Position numbers and translations under genes: made by a program. Positions 5,624-12,901 of a stretch of 13,468 nt of DNA are shown here, piece after piece. The stretch is taken from positions 1 to 13,468 of the forward strand of contig CAMLQP010000053.1 in NCBI GenBank assembly GCA_946482115.1, read 5' to 3'. Numbering within the stretch: the stretch's first letter is position 1; each line of letters starts with the position of its first letter. The notes below the pieces were generated by a model. That model did no database searches. It saw nothing but the letters and a program-made list of their open reading frames with translations, and was not told where the DNA came from. The stretch is from an uncultured Comamonadaceae bacterium. GTDB taxonomy: Bacteria; Pseudomonadota; Gammaproteobacteria; Burkholderiales; Burkholderiaceae.

Positions 5624-8416
5624 ATGAGTGCAAGCCCCAAAACCCTGGTGCTGGTGGACGGATCCAGCTACCTCTATCGTGCGTTTTTTGCCGGCGGCGA
5701 GACCATGTCGACCACCTTGCCCGACGGCACGGTGCAGAAGACCGGCGCCATCCGTATCCTGATCAACATGGTGCAGGCGCTGCGCAAGGAGTACCCGGCC
5801 GACTACATCGCCTGCGTGTTCGATGCCAAGGGACCGACCTTCCGTGACGCCATCTACCCCGAGTACAAGGCCCACCGCGATCCGATGCCCGACGACCTGC
5901 GCAGCCAGATCGCGCCCATCCACGAGGTGGTGCGCCACCTGGGCTGGACGGTCCTGGACGTGCCCGGCGTCGAGGCCGACGACGTGATCGGCACGCTGGC
6001 CGTGACCGCGGCGAACCAGGGCGTCCAGGTGATCATCTCCAGCGGCGACAAGGACCTGACCCAGCTCGTCAACGAGCGCATCACCATCATCGACACCATG
6101 TCCGGCAAGAAGCGCGACCTGGCCGGCGTGGAGGCCGAGTTCGGCGTGCCCGCGAACCTGATGCTGGACTACCAGACCCTGGTGGGCGACGCGGTGGACA
6201 ACGTGCCCGGCGTGCCCAAGGTTGGTCCCAAGACCGCTGTCAAGCTGCTGAAGGAGTACGGCTCGCTGCAGGGTGTGGTGGACAACGCCTCGAACGTCAA
6301 GGGAGTGGTCGGCGAGAACCTGCGCAACAGCCTGGACTGGCTGCCCACGGGCCGCAGCCTGCTGACCATCAAGACCGACTGCGACCTGACCGGTTGGGTG
6401 GACGGGCTGCCCGCGCTGGATGCCCTGGCCGCGCGCGCGAGCGATACCGGGCCGCTGCGCGAGTTCTACGTCAGGTATGGCTTCAAGGGGCTGGCCAAGG
6501 CCCTGGGCGAGGGGGAGGCCGCACCCGCCACCGCGCCGCCGGCACCGGGAGCACCCGCCACGCCGGGCCTGTTCGACGAACCCGTGGCGGCGACGATGCC
6601 CGGGCGCGACCGCACGCTGGCCTACGACACCATCCTGACCTGGGTGGCGTTCGACGCCTGGCTGGCGAAGCTGCAGGCAGCCGAGCTGGTGGCGCTGGAT
6701 ACCGAGACCACGTCGATCGACGAGATGGTGGCCGAGATCGTCGGCATCTCCTTCAGCGTGGAGCCTGGCGCGGCGGCCTATGTCCCACTCACGCACCGCT
6801 ACCCCGGCGCGCCCGAGCAGCTGCCGCGCGACGAGGTGTTGGCAAGGCTCAGGCCCTGGCTGGAGGATCCGAGGGCGAAAAAGCTGGGCCAGCACGTCAA
6901 GTACGACCGCCACGTCTTCGCCAACCACGGCATCGAGGTGCAGGGCTACGCGCATGACACCATGCTGCAGAGCTACGTGCTGGAAGCCCACATGCCCCAT
7001 GGGCTGGAAAGCCTGGCCCAGCGCCACCTGGGGCGCAGCGGCATCAGCTACGAAGACCTGTGCGGCAAGGGCGCGAGCCAGATCGGCTTCGAGCAGGTGG
7101 ACATCGCGCGCGCGGCCGAGTATTCCTGCGAGGATTCGGACCAGACCCTGGACGTGCACCGGGCCCTGTGGCCGCAGATCGAGGCCGATGACAGGCTGCG
7201 CTTCATCTACGAACTCGAGATTGCCAGCAGCGAAACCCTCTACCGCGTGGAGCGCAACGGCGTGCTGATCGACGCACCCACGTTGGCGAAGCAGAGCCAC
7301 GAACTGGGCCAGCGCATCCTGCAGCTGGAAGCCGAGGCCTATGAGATCGCGGGCCAGCCCTTCAACCTGAGCAGCCCCAAACAGCTCGGCGAGATCTTCT
7401 TCGACAAGCTGGGCATGCCGGTCGTGAAGAAGACCGCCACCGGCGCCCGCAGCACCGACGAGGAGGTGCTGGAGAAGCTGGCCGAGGACTACCCGCTGCC
7501 GGCCAAGCTGCTGGAGCACCGCAGCCTGTCCAAGCTCAAGGGCACCTACACCGACAAGCTGGCCCAGCTGGCGTTGCCGCGAACCGGCCGCGTCCACACC
7601 CACTACGCGCAGGCGGTGGCCGTCACCGGGCGACTGTCGAGCAACGACCCCAACCTGCAGAACATTCCCATCCGCACCGCCGAGGGCCGGCGCGTGCGCG
7701 AGGCCTTCGTCGCCGCGCCAGGCCATGTGATCGCCAGTGCCGACTACAGCCAGATCGAGCTGCGCATCATGGCCCACATCAGCAACGACGCCGCGCTGCT
7801 CAAGGCCTTCCATGACGGCCTGGACGTGCACCGCGCCACCGCGGCCGAGGTGTTCGGCGTGCCGGTGGACCAGGTCAGCAGCGAGCAGCGACGCTACGCC
7901 AAGGTCATCAATTTCGGCCTGATCTACGGCATGAGCGCCTTCGGCCTGGCGCGCAACCTGGGCATAGACAACACCGCGGCCAAGAACTACATCACGCGCT
8001 ATTTCGACCGTTACCCGGGCGTGAAGCAGTACATGGAGTCCACGCGCGAAACGGCAAGGAAGCAGGGTTACGTCGAAACCGTGTTCGGCCGCCGGCTGCA
8101 GCTGGCGGGCATCCAGACGGCCAAGGGCGCGCAGCTCGCCGGCCTGGAGCGCGCCGCCATCAATGCGCCCATGCAGGGCACCGCGGCCGATCTGATCAAG
8201 CTCAGCATGAACGCCGTGCAGCGCGTGCTGGATGAGCAACGGCCGCAGGTCAAGATGATCATGCAGGTGCACGATGAACTGGTGTTCGAGCTGCCCGAGG
8301 CCGAGGTGGACTGGGTGAAGTCCGAGATCCCGCGCCTGATGGCGGGGGTTGCCGAGCTGCGTGTGCCGCTTCTGGCTGAAGTGGGCGTGGGTCCCAACTG
8401 GGACCAGGCCCACTGA
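5624..8416 (+). CDS. polA: DNA polymerase I
   Basis: Family A polymerase of 930 aa (E. coli Pol I 928 aa) acting in Okazaki-fragment maturation and excision-repair gap filling. All three parts are present. The N-terminal 5'-3' exonuclease starts with VDGSSYLYRAFFA (~9-21) and includes GVEADDVIGTLA and the SSGDKDLTQLV acidic cluster. The 3'-5' proofreading domain has the DTET pair (D359/E361), a later AHDTMLQSYVLEA and YSCEDSDQT, so its metal ligands look intact. The polymerase domain has motif A DYSQIELR (D707), the O-helix RRYAKVINFGLIYG and motif C VHDELVFE (H883-D884-E885). The Ala/Pro-rich stretch at ~300-325 is the linker between the exonuclease domains. The start MSASPKTLVLVDGSS fits family N-termini. 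It diverges from the DUF2782-thrB operon and is followed by a GC-rich repeat containing a stem-loop. Confidence 0.98.
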   Translation: MSASPKTLVLVDGSSYLYRAFFAGGETMSTTLPDGTVQKTGAIRILINMVQALRKEYPADYIACVFDAKGPTFRDAIYPEYKAHRDPMPDDLRSQIAPIHEVVRHLGWTVLDVPGVEADDVIGTLAVTAANQGVQVIISSGDKDLTQLVNERITIIDTMSGKKRDLAGVEAEFGVPANLMLDYQTLVGDAVDNVPGVPKVGPKTAVKLLKEYGSLQGVVDNASNVKGVVGENLRNSLDWLPTGRSLLTIKTDCDLTGWVDGLPALDALAARASDTGPLREFYVRYGFKGLAKALGEGEAAPATAPPAPGAPATPGLFDEPVAATMPGRDRTLAYDTILTWVAFDAWLAKLQAAELVALDTETTSIDEMVAEIVGISFSVEPGAAAYVPLTHRYPGAPEQLPRDEVLARLRPWLEDPRAKKLGQHVKYDRHVFANHGIEVQGYAHDTMLQSYVLEAHMPHGLESLAQRHLGRSGISYEDLCGKGASQIGFEQVDIARAAEYSCEDSDQTLDVHRALWPQIEADDRLRFIYELEIASSETLYRVERNGVLIDAPTLAKQSHELGQRILQLEAEAYEIAGQPFNLSSPKQLGEIFFDKLGMPVVKKTATGARSTDEEVLEKLAEDYPLPAKLLEHRSLSKLKGTYTDKLAQLALPRTGRVHTHYAQAVAVTGRLSSNDPNLQNIPIRTAEGRRVREAFVAAPGHVIASADYSQIELRIMAHISNDAALLKAFHDGLDVHRATAAEVFGVPVDQVSSEQRRYAKVINFGLIYGMSAFGLARNLGIDNTAAKNYITRYFDRYPGVKQYMESTRETARKQGYVETVFGRRLQLAGIQTAKGAQLAGLERAAINAPMQGTAADLIKLSMNAVQRVLDEQRPQVKMIMQVHDELVFELPEAEVDWVKSEIPRLMAGVAELRVPLLAEVGVGPNWDQAH

Positions 8417-8420
8417 AGAC

Positions 8421-8506
8421 CGTCGGGCCCCCACGCTCCCCCACGGCGTGCGGGTCGCTGCCCCCCGAGGGGGCTGCCTCGCCTTGGGGCTGCCCGGCGG
8501 CGGGGC
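8421..8506. repeat. GC-rich intergenic repeat with stem-loop, copy 1
   Basis: The interval between the convergent polA and lipoprotein genes is filled by a C/G-rich element containing CCCCCACGCTCC (8428-8439), a GTGCGGGTCGCTG segment, a perfect 6-bp stem GCCCCC/GGGGGC with a CGA loop (8460-8474) and a CTTGGGG-CCCGGCGGCGGGG tail. I recognise this layout as a repeat scattered between genes in Comamonadaceae genomes (recollection, not a search). A partial second copy lies at 12871-12901. The stem-loop could help end transcription from both sides, though there is no T-run. Confidence 0.6.
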
Positions 8507-8507
8507 G

Positions 8508-9188
8508 TCACATCGGGCTGCCGCTACCCAGCACCCCGTTGGCCTGGGCTTCGGCCGCACCCCAGTAGACCGTGCTGCGGCAGTCCGCCACCGCGAGGCG
8601 CTGGAACAGCGCGCTGGACGGTGCCGGCGGCAGCATGGCACGCAGGTAGCGGGTGAGCGTCAGGGCCTGGGCGCGGCTCAGTTCGGTCTCGCAGCGGCGG
8701 TTGCGGCCCGGGTCTTCGTCGGGCGGCACCTGCGAGAAGCCGATGCGCGCGCCAGGCTCCAGCTGGCGCTCCACACCGCCGACGAACACCAGCCAACAGG
8801 GCGTGAGGCAGGCGTTGCCGGCCGCCACGCGGGTGCGGAAATCGCGGTTGCGCAGCATGGATCCCACGGTGATGGCGCTGCCGACCTCGCCGTGGCTGAC
8901 GGCGAGCACCACGGTCTTGTCGCGGCAGGGGCTGCGGTCGAGTTCGGCGAAGGCCTGGTGCAGCCGGTTGCCGGTGTTGCCATTGATCTCGCCCTCGATG
9001 CGTATCTGGCAGCTCGCGCCCGAACGGCTCACCACCAGGGTGCCGCCGCTGTAGGCCAGGCGGGTGCCGCTGGCAGCCTGCGGAGCTGGCGTGCTGCCCG
9101 GGCCGAGATCCACGGGCGTGCCGCAGGCGGCGAGAACCAGGGCCAGTGTGAAAACCGCCCAGCGGCGCGGCGAAAGGGATTCGTGCAT
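8508..9188 (-). CDS. lipoprotein with ClpP-like fold, probably catalytically dead
   Basis: A 226-aa protein. The N-terminus MHESLSPRRWAVFTLALVLAAC is a lipoprotein signal with lipobox LAAC (Cys22 would be lipidated), so it is membrane-anchored on the periplasmic side. The start at 9188 is chosen because an upstream in-frame ATG (9227) would bury the signal sequence. Residues ~60-155 resemble the periplasmic ClpP/crotonase-like proteins grouped as COG3904: IRIEGEINGNTG, TVVLAVSHGEVGSAITVGSMLR, CLTPCWLVFVGG and EPGARIGFSQ. In relatives as I recall them the last two read CxSAC and GxHQ, giving the Ser/His of a ClpP-like site; here they are Thr129 and Ser152, so proteolysis is doubtful. Cys127 and Cys131 could form a disulfide. 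The C-terminal ~70 residues have no recognised motif. Divergent from the dienelactone hydrolase gene by 62 bp; substrate and role unknown. Confidence 0.75.
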   Translation of the reverse strand: MHESLSPRRWAVFTLALVLAACGTPVDLGPGSTPAPQAASGTRLAYSGGTLVVSRSGASCQIRIEGEINGNTGNRLHQAFAELDRSPCRDKTVVLAVSHGEVGSAITVGSMLRNRDFRTRVAAGNACLTPCWLVFVGGVERQLEPGARIGFSQVPPDEDPGRNRRCETELSRAQALTLTRYLRAMLPPAPSSALFQRLAVADCRSTVYWGAAEAQANGVLGSGSPM

Positions 9189-9250
9189 GATGTCCGGGCC
9201 TGCTCGATGAGGCGGCCAGTGTAGCAAGCCACCCCCACCGGAGACACACC

Positions 9251-10150
9251 ATGTTCAACGACGATCTGCACCGCGATGGCCATGCGCTGCTCGCGGCCGG
9301 ACCCGATGCCCAGCCGCCGTCCCGCCGCCAGGCCCTCAGGGCCGCGCTCGGTGTCGGTTACGCCGCAGCCGCCTGGCCCGTGCTGGCCCAGAACGCCATC
9401 CGCACCCCGTCCGATGGCCTGACCGTGGGTGAGGTCACCGTGGACGTGAACGGCTTTTCCATGCCGGTCTATCGCGCCGCGCCGGCCGGGCGCACCGGCC
9501 TGCCTGTGGTCCTGGTGCTGTCCGAGATCTTCGGCGTGCACGAGTACATCGCCGATACCGCGCGCCGCTTCGCCAGGGCGGGCTATCTGGCGCTGGCGCC
9601 CGAGCTGTTCATGCGCCAGGGCGATCCGCAGAGCTACAGCGAGATGGCCAAGCTGATGTCCGAAGTGATTGCCAAGGTGCCCGATGCCCAGGTCATGGGC
9701 GATCTGGACGCCTGCCTGAAGTGGGCGGCCGCCAACGGCGGCGATGTCAGCCGCGCCGCCGTCACCGGCTTTTGCTGGGGCGGGCGCCAGACCTGGCTCT
9801 ACGCCGCGCACCAGAGTGGCCTGAAGGCGGCGGTGGCCTGGTACGGCCGGCTGGTGGGCGACGCCACGCCGCTCGCCCCGCGCCACCCGGTGGACCTGGC
9901 GGCCCAGCTCAAGGCGCCGGTGCTGGGCCTGTATGGGGCTGCCGACACCGGCATACCCCTTGACACGGTTGATAAGATGAAAACAGCCTTGGCGAGCGGT
10001 TCCCCCGCCGCCCGGGCGTCCCGGTTCGTGGTCTACCCGGACGCGCCCCATGCCTTCCATGCCGACTACCGTCCCACCTTCCGCCAGGCGGCGGCCGAGG
10101 ACGGCTGGCGCCAGGCGCTGGCGTGGTTCAAGGCGCACGGCGCGGCCTGA
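9251..10150 (+). CDS. dienelactone hydrolase family protein, probably Tat-exported
   Basis: Alpha/beta-hydrolase of 299 aa. The family hydrolyses dienelactones or related esters/lactones; the substrate here is unknown. The catalytic triad of the family is visible: Cys175 in GFCWGG, Asp232 in YGAADTGIP and His267 in APHAFHAD, with the conserved Glu92 in LSEIFGVHEYI. The N-terminus has SRRQALRAAL (24-33) followed by a hydrophobic Ala-rich run to LAQ at ~47, which looks like a Tat signal; export is an inference and the Gln after RR is not the strongest consensus. Related betaproteobacterial proteins carry similar leaders. The start at 9251 follows GGAGA with six bases spacing. It is followed by an intrinsic terminator, so it is probably a single-gene unit. 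Confidence 0.88.
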   Translation: MFNDDLHRDGHALLAAGPDAQPPSRRQALRAALGVGYAAAAWPVLAQNAIRTPSDGLTVGEVTVDVNGFSMPVYRAAPAGRTGLPVVLVLSEIFGVHEYIADTARRFARAGYLALAPELFMRQGDPQSYSEMAKLMSEVIAKVPDAQVMGDLDACLKWAAANGGDVSRAAVTGFCWGGRQTWLYAAHQSGLKAAVAWYGRLVGDATPLAPRHPVDLAAQLKAPVLGLYGAADTGIPLDTVDKMKTALASGSPAARASRFVVYPDAPHAFHADYRPTFRQAAAEDGWRQALAWFKAHGAA

Positions 10151-10170
10151 GGGCCGGGAGCGGGACAACA

Positions 10171-10194
10171 AGCCGCCCACGGGTGGCTTTTTTT
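10171..10194 (+). terminator. Rho-independent terminator after the dienelactone hydrolase gene
   Basis: Stem AGCCGCCC / GGGTGGCT (10171-10188, one G-T pair, very short AC loop) followed by an uninterrupted T7 that starts at 10188. It lies 20 bases past the stop of the hydrolase gene and ends 26 bases before the ZIP transporter ATG. Confidence 0.88.
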
Positions 10195-10219
10195 GCGTGC
10201 GGGATTTCAGGACGGGCTT

Positions 10220-11029
10220 ATGACCTTTGAAATGGTGGCCATCGTGATCGGCACCCTGCTGGCCGGTATCGGCAGCGTGTGGCTGGCGGCGGTGCTGAGT
10301 TTTGCGATGCTGGGGCGCTTCACCCAGCACATGCTGAGCCTGGCGGCCGGCGCGCTGCTGGCCACGGCCTTCATGCACCTGCTGCCCGAGGCCTTCAACA
10401 GCGATGCCGGAGCGCACGAGCTGTTCGCGCTGCTGCTGGCGGGTCTGGTGTTCTTCTTCCTGCTCGACAAGGCCGAGCTGTGGCACCACGGGCACGAGCA
10501 CGGCCATGAGAGCGACCACAACGATCATGACCATGGACATGCCCATCATCACCATCACCCTGCGGATGACCACGGCACGCCGCGCAGCGGCGGCTGGGCG
10601 GTGCTGGCCGGCGACAGCGTGCACGCTTTCGGCGACGGCATCCTGATCGCTTCGGCCTTCATGGCCGACATGCGCCTGGGCGTGGTGGCGGCGCTGGCGG
10701 TGCTGGCGCACGAGGTGCCACACCACATGGGCGATCTGATCGTGCTGCGCCAGACCTCGGGCACGCAGCGGGCGGCCCTGGTCAAGGTGTCATTGGCCGG
10801 CACGGTGACGGTGGCCGGCGGCCTGGCCGGTTACGGGCTGCTGTCGCAACTGCAGGACTGGCTGCCGTACTTCCTGGTCGCGGCGTCCAGCAGCTTTGTC
10901 TACGTGGCGCTGGCCGACCTGATTCCGCAGCTGCAGAAGAAGCTGGGCCTGCGCGAGACCGTGGCCCAGGTGGCCTGGCTGCTGGCCGGCATTGCGCTGG
11001 TCACGCTGGTGAGCAGCCTGGCGCATTGA
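10220..11029 (+). CDS. ZIP-family divalent metal transporter
   Basis: Inner-membrane transporter of 269 aa, predicted to move Zn2+ or a similar divalent cation into the cytoplasm (family knowledge). Hydrophobic helices lie at about 4-28, 37-54, 67-83, 126-149, 153-170, 187-208, 216-234 and 250-265, giving the eight of the fold. Between helices 3 and 4 is a loop (89-118) with about 15 histidines plus Asp/Glu, the metal-sensing loop of ZIPs. Metal-site motifs are HAFGDG (135-140) in helix 4 and HEVPHHMGD (164-172) in helix 5, like the HEXPHEXGD signature of LIV-1-type ZIPs but with His169 where Glu is usual. The ATG at 10220 is preferred over 10193 because AGGA lies seven bases before it and it places helix 1 at the N-terminus; the earlier start would fall in the terminator T-run. 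Regulation by metal is plausible, but no Zur box is recognised. Confidence 0.88.
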   Translation: MTFEMVAIVIGTLLAGIGSVWLAAVLSFAMLGRFTQHMLSLAAGALLATAFMHLLPEAFNSDAGAHELFALLLAGLVFFFLLDKAELWHHGHEHGHESDHNDHDHGHAHHHHHPADDHGTPRSGGWAVLAGDSVHAFGDGILIASAFMADMRLGVVAALAVLAHEVPHHMGDLIVLRQTSGTQRAALVKVSLAGTVTVAGGLAGYGLLSQLQDWLPYFLVAASSSFVYVALADLIPQLQKKLGLRETVAQVAWLLAGIALVTLVSSLAH

Positions 11030-11114
11030 GCCGCCGGGCCGCGGCAGCTGCAGTCCTCACGCGGAGAAGGCGACACCCGCCGTCCCCGGACCGGTGGGCG
11101 CGCGGCGGCGCCTT

Positions 11115-11975
11115 TCAGCCTCTGGCAACCGGCAGGCCCGGCGTGTTGGACCACTCGCTCCAGCTGCCGGCGAACAGCGCGGCGCGGCCCAGGCCGGCGA
11201 TTTCCATGCCCAGCAGGTTGGGTATGGCGCTGACGCCGCTGCCGCAGTGGTGCACCACCCTGTGTGGGTCGCGGTCGCCGAGCAGGGCGGTGAATTCGCG
11301 CCTGAGCTGGTCGGCCGGCTTGAAGCGGCCGTCCGGGCCGATGTTGTCGGTGAAAGGGCGGTTGAGTGCGCCGGGGATGTGGCCCGCGACCGGATCCAGC
11401 GGCTCGACCTCGCCACGAAAGCGCGGCGCGGCGCGGGCATCGAGCACGGCGGCCGTGCCGAGCTGGCGGGCCAGCTCCTGCGCGCCCACCAGGCGCGCGG
11501 CCGGCTCGCGCAGCGTGAAGGTGCGGGGCGCCGGGGCGGCGGTGTCCGCGCCGGTGGCTGTGGCGCCGCCAGCCGCCAGCCAGGCTTGCCAGCCGCCGTC
11601 CAGCACCGCCACGGCCTCGTGGCCGCACCACTTGAGCATCCACCACAGACGGCCGCAGTAGTTGGCGCCCTGGCGGTCGTAGACCACGACCTGGGTGTCG
11701 TCGCCCACGCCCCTGTGGGCCAGCCAGGCGGCGAATGTCGCGCGCGCGGGCAGCGGATGGCGTCCGCCTGACGCGGCGCCGGCAGCGCCGGTCTTGTCGC
11801 TGAGGTCGCGGTCCAGGTGGGCGTAGCGCGCGCCGGGGATGTGGCCTTCGGCGTACTGGGCTTCGCCGGCTTCGGGTTTCATCAGTTCGAAACTGCAGTC
11901 GAAGACGGCCACGGGCCGGCCGCTGGCCAGCAGGCCCTGCAGTCCGGTGGCGGTGATCAGCGTGGTGAAGTTCAT
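11115..11975 (-). CDS. two-domain sulfurtransferase (3-mercaptopyruvate sulfurtransferase-like)
   Basis: A 286-aa protein with two rhodanese domains. The N-terminal, inactive one (~5-137) has EGHIPGARYAHLDRDLSD and DGGWQAW. The C-terminal, active one (~163-285) has DARAAPRFRGEVEPLDPVAGHIPGALN and the active-site loop around Cys244, HCGSGVSA. A CGSGV(S/T) loop is typical of 3-mercaptopyruvate sulfurtransferases (SseA), while thiosulfate rhodaneses usually have CRKGV(T/S), so mercaptopyruvate is the more likely donor; I leave the symbol empty because the substrate is not proven. No signal peptide, so cytoplasmic. The start at 11975 overlaps the EamA stop as ATGA, indicating translational coupling. 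It is the last gene of its unit and faces the ZIP gene across 85 bp in which I see no clear T-tailed terminator. Confidence 0.9.
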   Translation of the reverse strand: MNFTTLITATGLQGLLASGRPVAVFDCSFELMKPEAGEAQYAEGHIPGARYAHLDRDLSDKTGAAGAASGGRHPLPARATFAAWLAHRGVGDDTQVVVYDRQGANYCGRLWWMLKWCGHEAVAVLDGGWQAWLAAGGATATGADTAAPAPRTFTLREPAARLVGAQELARQLGTAAVLDARAAPRFRGEVEPLDPVAGHIPGALNRPFTDNIGPDGRFKPADQLRREFTALLGDRDPHRVVHHCGSGVSAIPNLLGMEIAGLGRAALFAGSWSEWSNTPGLPVARG

Positions 11976-12865
11976 GAGTGCTCCTCGGCCGGGGCGTTGG
12001 GGACGGCGCGCTCGCGCAGCGCGGTGGCGGCGATGCCGCAGGCGATGATCAGGCCCATGCCCAGCCACCCCAGCGGCGGGATGTGGTCGCCGAAGATGAG
12101 CAGGCTGTAGATGGCCGCGAACACGATGCCCGAATACTGCAGGTTGGCCACCACCAGCGTGGCGCCGCGTGTGTAGGCGCGCGTCATGCAAAGCTGGCCC
12201 AGCACGGCCAGCAGACCGATGGGCAGCAGCCACAGCACGTGCCAGCCGTCCAGCGGGCTGTAGCCCAGCGGCCAGGAGCCCACCGCGCCGACGACGACGG
12301 CAGCGAGCGAGAAATAGAACACCGTGCGCACCTCGGGTTCGCCTACCCGCGCGAGCGCGGCCACCTGCAGGTAGGCCAGCGCGGCGGTCAGGCCCGAGAG
12401 CAGGCCCACCATGGCGGGCACCGCCATCTCGGGCGTGAACGAAGGCTGCAGCACCAGCGCCACGCCCGCGAAGCCGCCCAGCACGGCCAGGAACAGCGGT
12501 GTCTGCTGCCGCACGGGTTCGGCGCGTCTTTGCAGCAGCAGCGCGCCGCCGATCAGGAAGGCACCGATCCAGACGCTGCTCATGTAGTTGAGCGTCATCG
12601 CCGTGGCCAGCGGCAGGTGGCCGATGGCGTAGAACCAGGCCAGCAGCGAGATCACGCCGATGATGCTGCGCCACAGGTGCATCAGCGGCACCTGGGTGCC
12701 CAGGCTGGTGCCGCGCACGCGCGCCAGCCCGGCCAGGAAGACCAAGCCGAACAGGCCCCGGTAGGCCACGATCTCGAAGCTGTTGAAATGGGCGGCGGCG
12801 AACTTGACGCACACCCCCATGGTGGCGAAGAACAGCGACGCCAGCAGCATCCACAGGGCTTGCAT
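11972..12865 (-). CDS. EamA/DMT-superfamily permease
   Basis: Inner-membrane protein of 297 aa with two EamA repeats, ten hydrophobic helices in total: the first half runs from MQALWMLLASLFFATMGVCV to about 135, the second from LLSGLTAALAYLQVAALARV (~155) to GLIIACGIAATAL (~285). Internal family features include the first-helix SLFFATMGVCVKF, the YRGLFGLVFL helix-2 entry and NYMSSVWIGAFLIGGALLLQRR. Drug/metabolite transporters of this kind export amino acids, sugars or other small metabolites, but the sequence does not identify the substrate. Co-transcription with a sulfurtransferase (ATGA overlap downstream) and a Rieske-type oxygenase (34 bp upstream) suggests, but does not prove, a shared catabolic or sulfur-related role. 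A repeat fragment separates it from the oxygenase gene. Confidence 0.9.
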   Translation of the reverse strand: MQALWMLLASLFFATMGVCVKFAAAHFNSFEIVAYRGLFGLVFLAGLARVRGTSLGTQVPLMHLWRSIIGVISLLAWFYAIGHLPLATAMTLNYMSSVWIGAFLIGGALLLQRRAEPVRQQTPLFLAVLGGFAGVALVLQPSFTPEMAVPAMVGLLSGLTAALAYLQVAALARVGEPEVRTVFYFSLAAVVVGAVGSWPLGYSPLDGWHVLWLLPIGLLAVLGQLCMTRAYTRGATLVVANLQYSGIVFAAIYSLLIFGDHIPPLGWLGMGLIIACGIAATALRERAVPNAPAEEHS

Positions 12866-12870
12866 GTTCA

Positions 12871-12901
12871 GTCGCCCCCACGCTCCGCGGCGGCGCGGGT
12901 C
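12871..12901. repeat. GC-rich intergenic repeat, truncated copy 2
   Basis: The gap between the oxygenase and EamA genes carries GTCG, then CCCCCACGCTCC (12875-12886), a GCGGCGGC stretch and GCGGGTC, in the same order as at 8422-8456. Only the first part of the element is present; the stem-loop half is missing. Its right end runs into the last codon of the oxygenase gene. Confidence 0.5.

Noticed and set aside
5285..8641. Very long open frame of 1118 codons on the strand opposite polA
   Set aside because: It lies antisense to a complete, motif-rich DNA polymerase I gene; its translation is His/Val/Gln/Gly-rich low-complexity sequence typical of mirror frames in GC-rich DNA.
9960..9978. Perfect TTGACA at 9960-9965 with an AT-rich patch inside the dienelactone hydrolase gene
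   Set aside because: The only -10-like word nearby (TAAGAT, 9973-9978) is 7 bp away and nothing fits at 16-18 bp; the bases code for conserved-looking residues after the active-site Asp.
11030..11114. Possible bidirectional terminator between the ZIP and sulfurtransferase genes
   Set aside because: The region is GC-rich with several short palindromic words but no stem followed by a T-run in either direction; nothing definite can be called.
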